Source: Hypsibius dujardini
Lineage: Eukaryota; Tardigrada; Eutardigrada; Parachela; Hypsibiidae
NCBI GenBank assembly: GCA_001579985.1
Contig: LRSR01003972.1
Location: forward strand, 1-56,745
Direction: 5' to 3'
Length of the DNA: 56,745 bases
The notes under the pieces were generated by a model, which worked only from the letters and a program-made list of their open reading frames with translations, was not told the origin of the DNA and ran no database searches. The translations under genes were made by a program, and so were the position numbers. Positions within the stretch are counted from its first letter, which is position 1. Every line of letters starts with the position of its first letter. Below, piece by piece: positions 47,543-56,745 of the stretch.

Positions 47543-48770
47543 CTATCTTAATAATATCGTAGTAATATCTTAGAAATATTGTAGTAACTGGGTAGACATA
47601 TCCTAATATTCTAGTAATATTCTAGTAAAAAGATGCCGTGCTGTTGCACTGTATGCATCCGAGCAGAGATGCGAATTACGGCGAAAAAGACCGCTAGTCA
47701 AAACCAACGCCATGATCAAACATTCGATATACGGTACTCCCAGCTGGGGCTTGGCCTTTCGATGATCTGAACTTGTAATCCATCCCAATTTATTTCAAAT
47801 ACCACGACGCTTTTGATGTATCAATTCTGGTTTATTTCAAGCGTTGTTATTATGAAATTGAGAAGAAACACTTCCGGCACATTTGTTTAACAAGCCGCTG
47901 CAATACTATACTCGCATAATGCGCCCCATGAAACATATGCAGCAAAGCACGACATAACAGCCAACCAGAAAATTGAGTCAGAAATAGCCAAACGCTGAAC
48001 GCTCCTGCTCAGCGAAGTAAGGGTGCCGGGTCATTCTAAATAGTCATCCGGATACATAACGTCAATAGTGAGATGCACAATAATCAACGTCTGTTCCATC
48101 GAGAACTTTGACGGATTTCTTCCCAAGGAGCCCCGGTGTTCTTCCCCGGTGTTCTTCCCCGGTGCCAATTTGGAATCGTCAATTTGATCACTTTTTAACC
48201 AATTCGGCTATATTTGTCCCATAATACATTTATGTATCTTTCGTTGGAAAAATAGAAACCATCCAGAGAAGCCCCACCCACACCCCCTGCAGGTAGATAC
48301 GACGTGTCTTTTACCGGCAGTTTTGATGGTCATACCGACGCCTACCGTAAACCACGGCGCAGCGATAAATCCCCGCGCTGACGTGTTCACCACATGTCAG
48401 CTTGCTTGTTGATCTGAATTGATTCATATTCCGTTCGATGCGGTTCGACAAAGGCGATAGTCTCTCACCGCGACGACCCGCACGCATTATCTGAAGTATT
48501 GTTTCGGAATGTCGTAAAGTCATATTGACTTACCTGCGTATCAGCCCACACAACCACACAATCACAACTAATGGCAGCGCGGCGCCGCTGAATCTTACGA
48601 TATTACCGGCTGTGTCAATTCACAATGTTCGTAAACCTCTGCTGTGCTTTGTGTTGTGAGGACCGATTGTACTTCCGCGGGAAATGAAGACGCCTTAGTC
48701 GCGAGATTTCCTCTCAGAATTGTCCCCCTTAATATGTTCCGTTCGTTGCTGTCCCATTTTGAGGATGCAG
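47543..48770. other. Spacer before the proline-rich gene
   Basis: No supported gene. It may contain upstream exons of the following gene, but none could be joined with confidence. A short triplication of GGTGTTCTTCCCC lies near 48133-48165. Confidence 0.45.
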
Positions 48771-50156
48771 TGCGAGGATCAGCACGTCCATGCTAACGAA
48801 ATTGAGATCGCTCTTCGGAAAGACAACGGCGGAAGTGCACTGCGGAATCTACAACTGAACAATCTGCTGTTCGGCTATCAAAACTACACAGACGACAACA
48901 TGCTCGCCGTGAGTGCAATTTCTGCTCGGCTTTGTTATTTGCACGTCTATTAATTCCCCTAAATATAAACCACGCCCGTTATTGCGACGATTGCGTAATA
49001 CTCGTACATTCTTCACCATAGACGTTTCCGGTTTCCAGCAAGGGACAATTGTTTCCCATCGACATAATGCTTCTTTTAGTGTAATTTAAAATGGTTGCCG
49101 TTAAATACGAAATTTAAGAATATTTTTTCCTAATCCAGTGTTTCTCAAAAATTATGCGGTTACAGTCTAGTGAGCTTAATAAGAACCCAATTTGAGCCGT
49201 AAATCTGAGTCCGTCCGACGTCCGAAGTCTAAGTGTCAGTGGTATTTCGAAAATCAAGTATTATTCCCGGGTTGTCTGTTCAAAAACCGAACCAAGATGT
49301 TGAGTAACGAAATCTGACATTCTAGAGGATGATCAAGCGGCGCCGAGCAGAACGAGCCAAGGCCGAAAAGGAAGATCAACGGAGGCTCCCCTCCAAGCCG
49401 CGTCCCGTCATCTCCGCACCCGTACAACAGAACCTGGAAGTGGGAATTCTCAACACATTAAGCACTGGACCTTCCGTCGCTGTGTCCAGCCGGAACGACG
49501 GCGAGCGAAGGACATTAAGCACCCAACCTCCCGTCGCTGTGAGCGAGCCGGCGTTCAGCCGAAACGACGGCGAGCGAAGGACAGCGATCGTCAATTCTCG
49601 TCGTGCCAATGCGGAACCACCGTCAGCACGGCGAACCGCCGTTCCGCACTACCCGGATCAGACCGTGAGCTATTCCTACACTGCACAACCGTTCAAGCCC
49701 CAAGAAAGGGTTGACAGTTTTGCAAGGTCTTCCAATCCGACCGAGAGCGCCTTCACAGCAGTCCCGCAATCTCAACCGAGCAGGCCACGACTCGTCATGG
49801 ACCTGCCCAGACGTCCGCGGAATGATCCGCCGCAGCCGTTTTATTATGAACCCTCCTACACCCATGCCCAGCCACAGATACCGCGACCGATGCCTCTGTT
49901 GCAACCGCCCGTCCAGGACCGAAAGGCAGGAGACATGGTGGTTGATCGGCGTAAACTTGCGGGAGTTCTTCCGCCGATTGTGTTTCACAACACAGCGTCT
50001 GGTCGAATGTTTTCCGCTCGTTCGTCCAGCATCGAGGAACCCACCTCCAACTCCGCTACCCCCGGGGCTGGTGGGGAAGTCATCAATCGTCGGTTCCTGT
50101 GGAGCCACGACCGGATCGTGCGACCTAGCATGGCTCCTCTTGAGACGGATGTCTAA
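48771..50156 (+). CDS. Hypothetical proline/arginine-rich protein (3' part)
   Basis: Two exons can be joined in phase: 48771-48908 and 49326-50156 (at least 322 aa). The first encodes CEDQHVHANEIEIALRKDN and NYTDDNMLA. The second starts with a strongly basic run (KRRRAERAKAEKEDQRR) and continues as a long, probably disordered Pro/Arg/Ser/Gln-rich tail with two copies of SRNDGERRT. It ends MAPLETDV. The basic run right after an exon junction could follow a membrane helix in a missing exon, but none is visible. The start of the gene is not found. I do not recognise a family. Confidence 0.5.
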
Positions 50157-50629
50157 ACAAAAGATAACACTGTAGATGTATAACTTTTTTGGTATAAATA
50201 CGGAGGGTGCGGTACGAGGAATTCGGTTTATCCTAATCACATCTCAATTCGCCAAGCGAACAAAAGCACGATTTCTTGAGCTTATCCGATCCGAAATTTA
50301 ATTTGAAATCGATTGGCTTAAGCGAGCAAAATGTTTTGATATGATCAGTGGGCGGAGCTGGCAATCATTCTGTATCAAAAACTGTCGATTACGATTTCAA
50401 AAATGACTCGTAATTCCGTTCCACTATCGTCATAACTTCTTCTGGGAGAAGTCCATCATGGGAAAGGCATTTATATTCAAATTTCGTTCGATATAGCCAA
50501 TATTCTAGATCCCGTCACACGTACTAGGGACAAAGTACGAAGAAAACAAATCCGGCAAAAAAAACATGTAACTCCCCCAAAGTAATTATGATGTTCAACT
50601 ATTACAACGCCTTCGATTTATTAAGTGTT

Positions 50630-53099
50630 TTAATCAGCTTTGTCACGCTGAGCAAAGGCCGCGAAGACAGCATCCTCCGTTGCCCTTCTCCCCATCGTAT
50701 CCTGTTCGCCCTTGCCTTCACCAGTCCCAACTGCATCGCCACCGCCCGTGTTGCCTTCATTGTCTTCCATGTATTGAATTGTATGTGTCTGCAGCGCGAG
50801 AAACGGCATGACCTTTGCCGGGATCATTCGACAAATGATGGACCTTTTCTTATCCACCTGCAGTTGGTACCTGCTGTTGGCCTTGTCTGGTAGCCAATCG
50901 TACCGGTAATCAAACTGTTCGTCCGCGTCTTTCATCATTTTGAGGAAGAGGTGGATGAGGAGTTCGTAGTCGGGAATCTGTTCGTACGGCAGCGAACGAA
51001 TATGGTTGTAGGCCTCCCGGAATTCTGGCGGTGTGGTCTACAAACATCAGCTTGCATTTTTCATTTCCAAGTTTTAAATTGCATCGATCAATATCAGTTT
51101 TGCTTACGTCTAAAAAGGAGGAGGTCAACTTCTTCCTACAAACTTGATCCAGGAGAGCTTTCCGCTCGGACGGTTTAGTACTATCCGTGGCGGGAAGTTG
51201 TGCATCGCCGGTGTGCCGGTTATACTTAAGCCCTCGCCAAGGTAGGTCGCCAATTAGAAAATGCGCCAACATGTAGAGAGAAGATTCGACGTCATCTCTA
51301 AATCTTCACGACCCAAAGAGAATAAAATAGCGGTTAAATTTCGTACGCAGCAGTGGAAATGACTCTATGAGAAGACCTTACATTGGGCGTTACTCCAGTG
51401 ACAAATTCAGAATTATGGGGAATTATTTTTAACTTGGACCTCATGAATATATAATTTATTTCGCTGTATTTTTTCCAATTACTTCGACAGTTGAAATCAA
51501 ATCTTGCAGTGTTTTTCCGAGCTTTGAAATTTCATTCAAAAAACGTGTCTGCCTGTACCGGCGAAATAAAGGTTTATAATTATTATTAAAATAAGTCTAA
51601 GTGGAAAACGCATGTCGAATTAATTTTAAACTCGGCACTGGCATGACGCTCCAAGTGAAATGTACCCGTGTTCATTGCCATAATGGGCGGCGACGCTGTC
51701 GTAAATGGCGTGACCCTTCAACCGCGTCCCGACGCCTCGTGGAATATACTTCTGGCCCTGCACAGTTACTTTCCCCCGCGGTTTGATTGCCGTTGCATAA
51801 TCGATTAGGAAGACCTTAACAGAAACTAATTACAACGAAGGGAAATAAAAATAATTAAATAATATTTAAATAATAACTAAATGATAATTAAATAATAATT
51901 AAATAATAATTAAATATCATTAATTAAATTAAAAAATATTCTGAAATTGTGCCGTCGAACCTGTTTTGAGGTTGAAACATTTCCCATGCAAAAGTTTTGT
52001 GGCCGAATGTCGCGATGAATATATCCACTACGATGCAGCCAGTCCAGACTTTCGAATATCTACTACATCAATAAGAAAAACCAATAGCCGTAAAGGTCAC
52101 CTTATTTTGGAGGGGATAAAATAGTTATACAAATTCAGCCATTCACCTGAACTGCGAGCATGCAAACCGTTTTCAGGGTGAATTTTCCGTCGCAGAAATG
52201 TAAAAAATCCATCAAGTTTGGACCGAGAAGTTCAGTGACTAGAAAGTGTCGTCCATGCTCCTGTCCATACCAACTGCAAACGAAACGAAATACGAAATAC
52301 GAAATACGAAATACGAAATACGCAATGCGAAATACGCAATGCGAAATACGAAATACGAAATACGAAATACGAAATACGAAATATGAAATAGGAAATAGGA
52401 AATAGGAAATAGGAAATAGGAAATACGAAACACGAAATACGAAATACGAAATACGCAATGCGAAATACGAAATACGAATGCGTTTTCAGATCACTTATAA
52501 GGTCCAAGAAGGAAAATTTTAAGATCTTCACGAAGGTCCTTCAGATTTTAATGAAGGTCCTTACTATAGGCTTGGGATACCGGGACCGCCTTGTATGTAG
52601 TAGTAAACATTGGCTTCGTTTCCCAAGGCTTCGTCGCCTTTAGAAAAATTGCAAACCTTCACGGCCGCTTCCTGATAAAAACACACAAAAAATGATAATT
52701 AAAATAGTTTTCGTAGATTATGTAAAAAAAGTTAATCTGTCATGAGACCTCTTCGTAATCCACGCTGAAAGCTAGATACACCACGCTGGTACTCCCAAAA
52801 GCGATTTTCCTCACGCAGCGCCACTTCTCCGCGACCAGCAGCTCTCCCCGGGAAACCGAATACGTATCCATAAATGCGTGTTGATCCGTCGGTTGTTCGT
52901 CAAAATGTTCAAATCCGTCGGCACGAGCTTGTCGGTAGGACTTACGATTCATTTCCCGCTCAAAATGTTTAGCCGCTTGCAAATTGGCCACGTTTGCACC
53001 CACCGATCCGGCAAAGAGGGAAGCACGAAAATTGCTCCCGCCACTTTCCGTATTTATGGCCTCCACGTTTCCGTTCAGCTTGGATAAGCTCATATTCAT
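50630..53099 (-). CDS. Casein kinase 1 family protein with altered catalytic motifs
   Basis: Seven exons: 53099-52749, 52671-52565, 52273-52147, 52059-51961, 51814-51648, 51297-51108 and 51037-50630 (482 aa). All phases agree. After an N-terminal tail of about 95 residues, a CK1-type fold is clear: KIAFGSTSVVYLA (glycine loop, degraded), AAVKV (lysine kept), TELLGPNLMDFL, YIHRDIRPQNFCMG (catalytic loop), LIDYATAI (DFG position), DDVESSLYMLAHFLIGDLPW and PPEFREAYNHIRSLPYEQIPDY. Arg replaces the usual catalytic-loop Lys, DFG is DYA, and the CK1 GTARYAS segment reads GHAIYDS. It may be a weak kinase or a pseudokinase scaffold. The exon 5 donor (GTCATG) is weak. The gene is divergent from CCDC13. 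Confidence 0.8.
51319..51647. other. Intron 5 of the CK1-like gene
   Basis: Non-coding, AT-rich spacer between exons 5 and 6; no other feature seen. Confidence 0.5.
52281..52478. repeat. CGAAATA 7-bp tandem array in CK1 intron 2
   Basis: About 28 units of CGAAATA with blocks of the variants CGCAATG and GGAAATA. It fills most of intron 2. Both strands stay open through it because a 7-bp unit cycles all frames; the resulting FRISYFVFRISYF-type translations are artefacts. Confidence 0.95.
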
Positions 53100-53702
53100 T
53101 TTGACAGACTGAAAAAAGCATGTCGCTAACTATGCGACCTAGTAAAAAATTGCAAAACTGTTTTGTTCAAATATTAAACTCATTCTTAATTTCTACACAC
53201 TTTGCCCTAAATTTTATTTTGTTTCAGAATTTTATGTTAATCGAACAATAATAGTTAAGAAATAATCTACTTTTACTATAAAAATTGAGTCAGTCTCACA
53301 ATCTTCCCAATTTTCTCCTTGAACTGATCAACGTTCCGTCCCGCATCCGATTCTTTGATGGCGTTTTTAAGTCCTTTCTCGACGGCTCACGGTTTGGCAA
53401 GAGATCACTGTGAAGAGACTGCGGTGGGTGGAGCTTCAGGGTCCATCGTCTGGGTGTACTTTTCAAAGTACCTTTCGGGTCAAGGTTTTTTGTTCAACTC
53501 TCGGATGGTGCATTCATCTGTTCAAACAGCAAGCAATGTGAGTGAAACAGTTGAAAGGATTACGTGGCTAAGCAACTTAGATACGCACTCAGCTGGAGCA
53601 AGCAATCGAAGCGTGTCTCCAGGGAAAAAAGTTGAGCCTTGTCGTCAAGATAAAGTGCAGGAGGATGATTGCGTTGTTAACACGACAAAGCGTTGACTGA
53701 AA
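53100..53702. promoter_or_regulatory. Shared region between divergent CK1-like and CCDC13 genes
   Basis: The 603 bp between the two start codons (minus-strand ATG at 53099, plus-strand ATG at 53703) must hold both promoters. A plus-strand open frame at 53355-53696 ends just before the CCDC13 start. It has no recognisable domain and may be 5' UTR. No specific factor site was identified. Confidence 0.45.
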
Positions 53703-56684
53703 ATGTCGAAAGAAGCTCTGTTGGGCGAATTGGAAAACGATCAGCAGACAGACTTGAATTTGGAACAGAGTTTTTGGAATGAAAGCTTCACCCCCAGGGG
53801 CTGTTCCGATGTCGGTGCGGCTGCGGCGAACAATCCGTTTGCCGTTTTGGCGGGTCAGTCGTTGTACGACGTCGTGACGGAGAACTTGCACGAACAGATC
53901 CGTGAGCTGAGGGATGTGAACGCACGGTTGAGCAATACGGTGTGTGAGAAGGAACATGAAATTCGACAGCTGCTGCAACGATCAGTGAGCTCTGTTTCGG
54001 GTATGATTATTTCGCCAACTTGTGAAAGGACGGTGGATTTGTCGGGCGTGTCTGCAGACATCTGTTGCTGTAGATAGCTCGGACAAAGATGCCGCCGCGA
54101 CTGGTGGGAAGATTACGGAGCTAGCTCGTGCGAAGCGGGACCTGACAGCGAAGTATGAAGCGGAACACTCGCGGGTGCAGAAACTGCAAGCGGAGAAGGC
54201 AGAACTGGCCGCGAAACTTGCGGAGACACAACAGAAGGTCGCCAATCTTTTCCGGGAACACGGACGGTTGGATGAGCTAACTGCCAAAAAGGTAAAAGCG
54301 AGACTCCCATTGTGGAACGGCGGTTTTACGGTAAATCTCGCACGTCTATACCCCAATGATAATATATACTCCGGAGGTATAGCGAGAGGAAGTGTAACCA
54401 GAAGTATAAATATATGCTGTCAAATGAACCTCTTAGATTTCACTTTTTTACCCTCCATGACAGAAACATCAGGAAGGGCATAATTATACTTGTATGATAA
54501 ATTTACTCGCGTGGTTTAGGAATACTCCCACGGAGCAGAATTGGTCGTAGAAGAAATGGCCCACGCTTGAATATATTACTTGTATAAGTCTTCTTCCTTA
54601 GGCGAGTCTGTGTGCCTGGAAGACGCATTTTCCTACAACATTATCAATCCATAAAATGATCTCAAATTCAATTGTTTTTTCAATTAGTCTAGTGGAAAGA
54701 TTCCGGAGAGACGATCTACTGGAGAGGAGCTCGATGCTGCAGCCCTGCATCATCGACTGCAGGTGGCGATTGAAAAGGCGTCTGTAGCCACGCAAGAAAA
54801 TCAGTGTCTGAAGCAACAGCTGCAACGGGCGACTAAGGCACTCGAACGCGAAGTCGGACCAAATGTAGAAATTTCAGATATTATAAAAAATGACAGTTCT
54901 ACCTACAGAGGTCGCGATCAGCAAATTCAATTGTTGCGAGCCAAGGTACACCTTCTCTCTCAAAACATCTGACTTCTCCTGTATGAATTGCAACGAGAGA
55001 TTATTCTTTTAGCTGGAGATCACGAAAAAACAGCTGGACGCATTTCATTTATTTGATGACTGCACCAGTGAAACTAAATCCAACAAAAGAACTTCAACGT
55101 CGTCCGTGAAAATATTCAGTAAACCGGAACAGAACGAATACAACGCCCGGCATCGGGACCAGCTGACCCAGGAGGATCAGAAGCGTCGTTCTGACTTCAA
55201 AGTAAAGTGTTTATCTCTGCTCATCGATATCAGTGAGAATTTCTCAACGGAACTTTTTCTTATCTATTTTTTTGTCTAACTTAATTTGTCTCTTTAACTT
55301 TTTTATTTTACAGGCACTAACGGAAGAGTACAAACAACTTCAGTATAGTCATTTCGACTTGAAGTCAAAAATGACCGCTGTTAAGGCACGCATCGATTAC
55401 CTGAGCAAGGAGAACCTCCGGCTGTCGCAGTTCAACCGACACCTCGTGGAGACTTGCCAGAAAGACGCCGAATTGATCAAATACTTCCAGACAACCATCA
55501 CCGAGCTGCGAGGAGCCTTCTCGAAAACGTCGATCCCAACTGTTTCCGGTGTCGGAATTTTGACAGACACCACACAACGGCCAGCACGATCCAGTTTGAG
55601 CGACTCCTCCAACAGCAGAAGTTCCACGGATCGGACAATCCTCCGCAAAATATCCAATATGGAAAGTCAAATCAAGGACCTAAAAAATGTGCATTCACTG
55701 ACGTTTGAGCAGTGGGAACTTTCTGCTGGCAGTGGTGGAGACGGAGGGCTGGGACGACGTTCATCGGGACCTTCTTCGCGGTCATCTACCGCTCGTTCGT
55801 CGGCAGCTGAGAGGGCGCTCGTGACCCGGAATAACAGCACGCCTGCCAGTTCTCGAGCGCGTCAACTACCACTACTAAAGGATCCAGGCGATTCGCTGGA
55901 CGACGAGTAAGTTGCAGTGCCCACTGCCCATTATTCTATACGACAGCCTGAGACAACTATGCTTGCTAAAAAACGGGTTTTTTTTATGTGCAAGCATGCG
56001 GAACGGAATTTTTTTAAACTAGTCGTTAACTTGTTGAGCAACGCGTGCAATTGTGAACCTTCGTAAGTTGTTGTTAGCTGTGAGAAAACTTTTACTTTTT
56101 GTGTCGAAACAAATAGTTAACGACTGGTTTCTAAAAAAATTGATCATAATAGAAGAGAAAATATTGCAAGGAACCAGCTGTGGTACCTGATGATTTAGGA
56201 ATTCAGCCAGTGAGCAGGAGGTTGATGAGGTGGAATGTTTAGAAGACCAATACGGGATTGGCCTTCTTGAGGGGGACGAGAAATTACAAGCGAAGTAAGT
56301 GAGGCAGCTTCATCAAGAAGTTTTTAATTTTGAATTGAGCAATATGAAGATTGCTCTTATGATCAAAGGTCTATGTGCAAACTAATTGTTTTCAGACATG
56401 AAAACGATCGCATCACCATCAACGATAGACCCCAAGGTCTTTCTGTAACGACTGACAACACGGCTGAAGCAAAATCCTTTTCTTACGGGACGATGCCTCC
56501 CTTGGATCTTGAGATTAGCCGCGTAAAACAGGTCGAATCCCGCTCCGCCAGAAACAAGCACAACACATTAAGAAGCAACAAAAACGGAAGACTTTCATCA
56601 AAAACAGACACTCGTCCTGCCTTTTCCTCTAACACAACGTTGTACAACTTAAAGAAGGACCGAAAACAGCCGGTCATCAGCTGA
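53703..56684 (+). CDS. CCDC13: Coiled-coil domain-containing protein 13
   Basis: Seven exons: 53703-54000, 54074-54291, 54688-54945, 55013-55201, 55314-55906, 56211-56294 and 56396-56684 (642 aa). Every splice phase agrees. The protein is largely coiled coil. Recognisable CCDC13 landmarks are KITELARAKRDLTAKYEAEH (exon 2), ATKALEREVGPNVEISDI and then YRGRDQQIQLLRAK (exon 3), and LTEEYKQLQYSHFDLKSKM with SKENLRLSQFN (exon 5). The C-terminus is a low-complexity basic tail. In vertebrates CCDC13 is a centriolar-satellite protein needed for ciliogenesis, and the same role is inferred here. Vertebrate homologues are a little longer (about 700 aa). The exon 6 acceptor was chosen because it alone keeps the frame open. 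Confidence 0.85.
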
Positions 56685-56745
56685 CAATGATCCAATTTAA
56701 CAGCTACGTGGGTTCGTTCTACTAACCTCTGCTTTCTAATAATTG

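Noticed and set aside
49623-50240. 205-codon minus-strand open frame
   Set aside because: It is the shadow of the proline-rich plus-strand exon, whose frame has in-phase splice partners and coherent composition.
52135-52531. Open frames rich in FRISYFVFRISYF
   Set aside because: They are produced by the CGAAATA heptamer array in an intron of the CK1-like gene.
1-56745. tRNA, rRNA, CRISPR arrays and bacterial-type operons
   Set aside because: I scanned for T-loop boxes, regularly spaced direct repeats and tightly packed unspliced genes and saw none; the window is spliced eukaryotic DNA.

Overview
This is animal nuclear DNA. The genes are split by many short GT-AG introns (often 44-120 bp), and the recognisable products are metazoan: a five-pass prominin, the ciliary coiled-coil protein CCDC13, a large DUF4795 (QRICH2/C16orf96-type) protein and a casein-kinase-1-like protein. 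Ciliary genes, small introns, abundant MITEs and DNA transposons, and CTGT/CGAAATA microsatellites fit a compact-genome ciliated invertebrate. The sequence alone does not let me name the phylum. I assembled exon models by hand, joining exons only where splice sites, reading phase and conserved protein sequence agreed.

Left part, about 1-27,500: a tandem array of four related minus-strand genes. Three are intact (1413-4274, 6986-10026, 13360-16445). Each has five exons of matching phase, and together they encode an unusual protein: an Hsp70-type nucleotide-binding domain, an alpha-helical repeat region in place of the Hsp70 substrate domain, and a C-terminal IAP-like C3HC4 RING finger. The fourth copy (about 22,380-26,464) is dead. 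It is split by a 2.9-kb Merlin-type DNA transposon with an 8-bp target duplication, carries a frameshift, and has lost its 3' exons. A perfect or near-perfect 12-bp palindrome sits 184-186 bp upstream of the ATG in all four copies. Between copies three and four lies a pogo/Tigger-like transposon with unusually long inverted arms (18,286-20,501).

Middle part, 27,523-36,476: a 13-exon minus-strand DUF4795 gene (about 1,297 aa) with a 41-bp minisatellite in intron 1, and a small four-exon plus-strand orphan gene (135 aa). One intron of the orphan gene carries an inverted copy of its own next exon.

Right part, 39,350-56,745: an 18-exon prominin gene (about 903 aa, start exon uncertain) with three MITEs in its introns; a candidate orphan terminal exon; a proline-rich hypothetical gene; and a divergent pair made of a CK1-family kinase with degraded catalytic motifs (minus, seven exons) and CCDC13 (plus, seven exons), whose start codons are about 600 bp apart. 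Several genes here (DUF4795/QRICH2, CCDC13, prominin) belong to families linked to cilia, flagella or membrane protrusions.

The most novel item is the Hsp70-NBD/RING fusion family with its altered ATP-binding motifs. It may be a chaperone-derived ubiquitin ligase amplified in tandem.
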